Below are positions 63,079 through 64,000 of a stretch of 64,000 bases of DNA, piece after piece. The notes under the pieces are model-generated. The model did not search any database, was not told the DNA's origin, and saw only the letters and a program-made list of their open reading frames with translations. Within the stretch, counting starts at the first letter, position 1, and each line of letters begins with the position of its first letter. The DNA is from Vampirovibrio chlorellavorus (GTDB lineage Bacteria; Cyanobacteriota; Vampirovibrionia; Vampirovibrionales; Vampirovibrionaceae). A program made the position numbers and the translations under genes. The stretch lies in assembly GCF_003149375.1 (NCBI RefSeq), contig NZ_QFWH01000009.1, forward strand, positions 60,061 through 124,060, in the 5' to 3' direction.

Positions 63079-64000
63079 TTAGCCACCCGGGCTACAATGC
63101 GTTCCACTGTCCTGACCCTCCCCGACATTGCAGATTTGGGCTGATTTATTGTGGGTTTCGGAGACACTTTCAGCAATGTTCCTATTCACTTCACTGGGTG
63201 AGATTTCGCCATTGGCCAGCGCCATAAAAAAATAACTTGACATACTACTCAATTCACTAATCTTTCGGGTCAGGGTATCCACAACAACCCGAACGGCGGG
63301 GTCATTCAGCGCCCCACTAGCGACTGCCGCGTGGTAGGCCTCTAAAAAATCACCCGTCGCATCCCAAGCCACAGTATCTGACTGTAATGGATCCAAAGTT
63401 TTTTCATCGGCGGCGTAACCACCCAAAGGATGGGAATAGATACCACTCACGTCGTTGACGGCAATGCGTGAATCATTCTGGATAATAGCCTGATAGTCTT
63501 GAGGTGTTCGGACTTTGGCAATGGCGGCCTCCGTATGTTTTTGTAATTTGGCCAGCATATGTCCTTGATTGGCCAGATTAATCAAGTCCTGAGCCTGTTT
63601 TCCATCAATTTCACGATTGGCCACCAACTGCTTGATTAACGCTTCCAGGCTGTTGGCCAATATCGTGGTGGTGCCATTGGCCCCCAGTGTCTTGATAGTA
63701 TCCTCCATGTTGTCAACGGTGTCGGGCAGGGTAATTACGGTGCCCTTCCTGGTGACAAACTTTCGGGAGCCCGGGTTCTCAGTCACCAACGGTGGTTCCA
63801 ACACTGTGCTGGGACTGGTGGACTTCGGGGGCGAAGCGGATGCGGACGGCGGGGCTGTGATGGCCACCGCCGGGCCCTGTCGGCTTTCCATGTCGTCCCA
63901 CAGTTTTTGCCACCACTGGCTCATCTCGCCGGTGAAGATTTCAAGACCCGCTACACAAACCACCAGAACCAGCATGCCGATCAGGGAATATTCCAGCAAT
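63079..64000 (-). CDS. Second large Flp-pilin-like protein (N-terminus beyond window)
   Basis: Truncated by the window end: the last visible bases encode LLEYSLIG and a roughly 20-residue hydrophobic helix. The start and any leader peptide lie outside. About 290 residues follow: a Pro/Ser-rich stretch, a central region with GTVITLPDTVDNM and GANGTTTILANSLE, then LANQGHMLAKLQK...IAK, and the ending SAQICNVGEGQDSGTHC. The helix motif and the ending match those of the gene at 16497-17321. The two are probably paralogues of one Flp-like surface-protein family. Confidence 0.6.
   Translation of the reverse strand, partial: LLEYSLIGMLVLVVCVAGLEIFTGEMSQWWQKLWDDMESRQGPAVAITAPPSASASPPKSTSPSTVLEPPLVTENPGSRKFVTRKGTVITLPDTVDNMEDTIKTLGANGTTTILANSLEALIKQLVANREIDGKQAQDLINLANQGHMLAKLQKHTEAAIAKVRTPQDYQAIIQNDSRIAVNDVSGIYSHPLGGYAADEKTLDPLQSDTVAWDATGDFLEAYHAAVASGALNDPAVRVVVDTLTRKISELSSMSSYFFMALANGEISPSEVNRNIAESVSETHNKSAQICNVGEGQDSGTHCSPGG

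Noticed and set aside
1..64000. CRISPR array, insertion sequence, prophage, rRNA operon
   Set aside because: No regularly spaced direct repeats, transposase or integrase motifs, phage structural genes or rRNA sequence were seen.

Overview
The window is about 55% G+C, gene-dense, and looks like a chromosome segment of a flagellated Gram-negative-type bacterium. Three things point to the non-photosynthetic Cyanobacteriota (Vampirovibrionia / 'Melainabacteria'): the efp-accB-accC order, Flp-pilin-like proteins with long lineage-specific tails, and an 884-residue protein resembling large uncharacterised proteins of that group. This placement is an inference from gene content; no rRNA gene is present to confirm it.

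Layout. 1-10 kb: a secreted unknown, phosphopentomutase (deoB), a TIGR02757/DUF2400 protein, B12-dependent methionine synthase (metH), then homogentisate dioxygenase (hmgA) with a flavin reductase. 10-17 kb: two unknowns, a fumarylacetoacetase-family gene, a double-hotdog thioesterase, an RlmD/TrmA-type RNA methyltransferase, a GT-C glycosyltransferase and a large Flp-pilin-like protein. 17-24 kb: the early flagellar cluster flgB-flgC-fliE-fliF-fliG-fliH-fliI on the minus strand. 24-31 kb: an MtfA/M90-like metallopeptidase, a perfect 29-bp inverted repeat, hpd (4-hydroxyphenylpyruvate dioxygenase) coupled to a Nudix gene, a class I aminotransferase, dps, and a 50-residue DUF5670-type membrane protein. 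31-36 kb: tsaE-tsaB, diverging from efp-accB-accC, then a DUF5671-type membrane protein with a pseudopilin-like tail. 36-46 kb: uvrB, a pseudaminic-acid-type methylase, a YibE/F-like protein, ruvB, a cysteine desulfurase, carbamate kinase, uppP and a TPR lipoprotein. 46-51 kb: rpsO-pnp and an Orn/Lys/Arg decarboxylase-family gene. 51-56 kb: a Spy/CpxP-like protein with an ECF sigma/anti-sigma pair, and two sugar ABC permeases. 56-64 kb: an HxlR regulator, a mini EYAL protein, the 884-residue protein, an NDP-sugar pyrophosphorylase, tRNA-Pro and tRNA-Gly, a secreted protein, and a second large Flp-pilin-like protein cut by the window end.

How it fits together. Most genes are housekeeping. Three themes stand out. 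First, tyrosine/homogentisate breakdown genes (hpd, hmgA, a fahA-like gene) lie dispersed over 18 kb rather than in one operon. Second, there is cell-surface and motility machinery: flagellar basal body and export genes, a nonulosonate-type methylase and envelope glycosylation genes. Third, there is a family of Flp-prepilin-like proteins with a shared mid-protein helix and a shared C-terminal cysteine motif. That family, together with the 884-residue protein, the MtfA-like peptidase and the ECF stress module, is the least explained content of the window.
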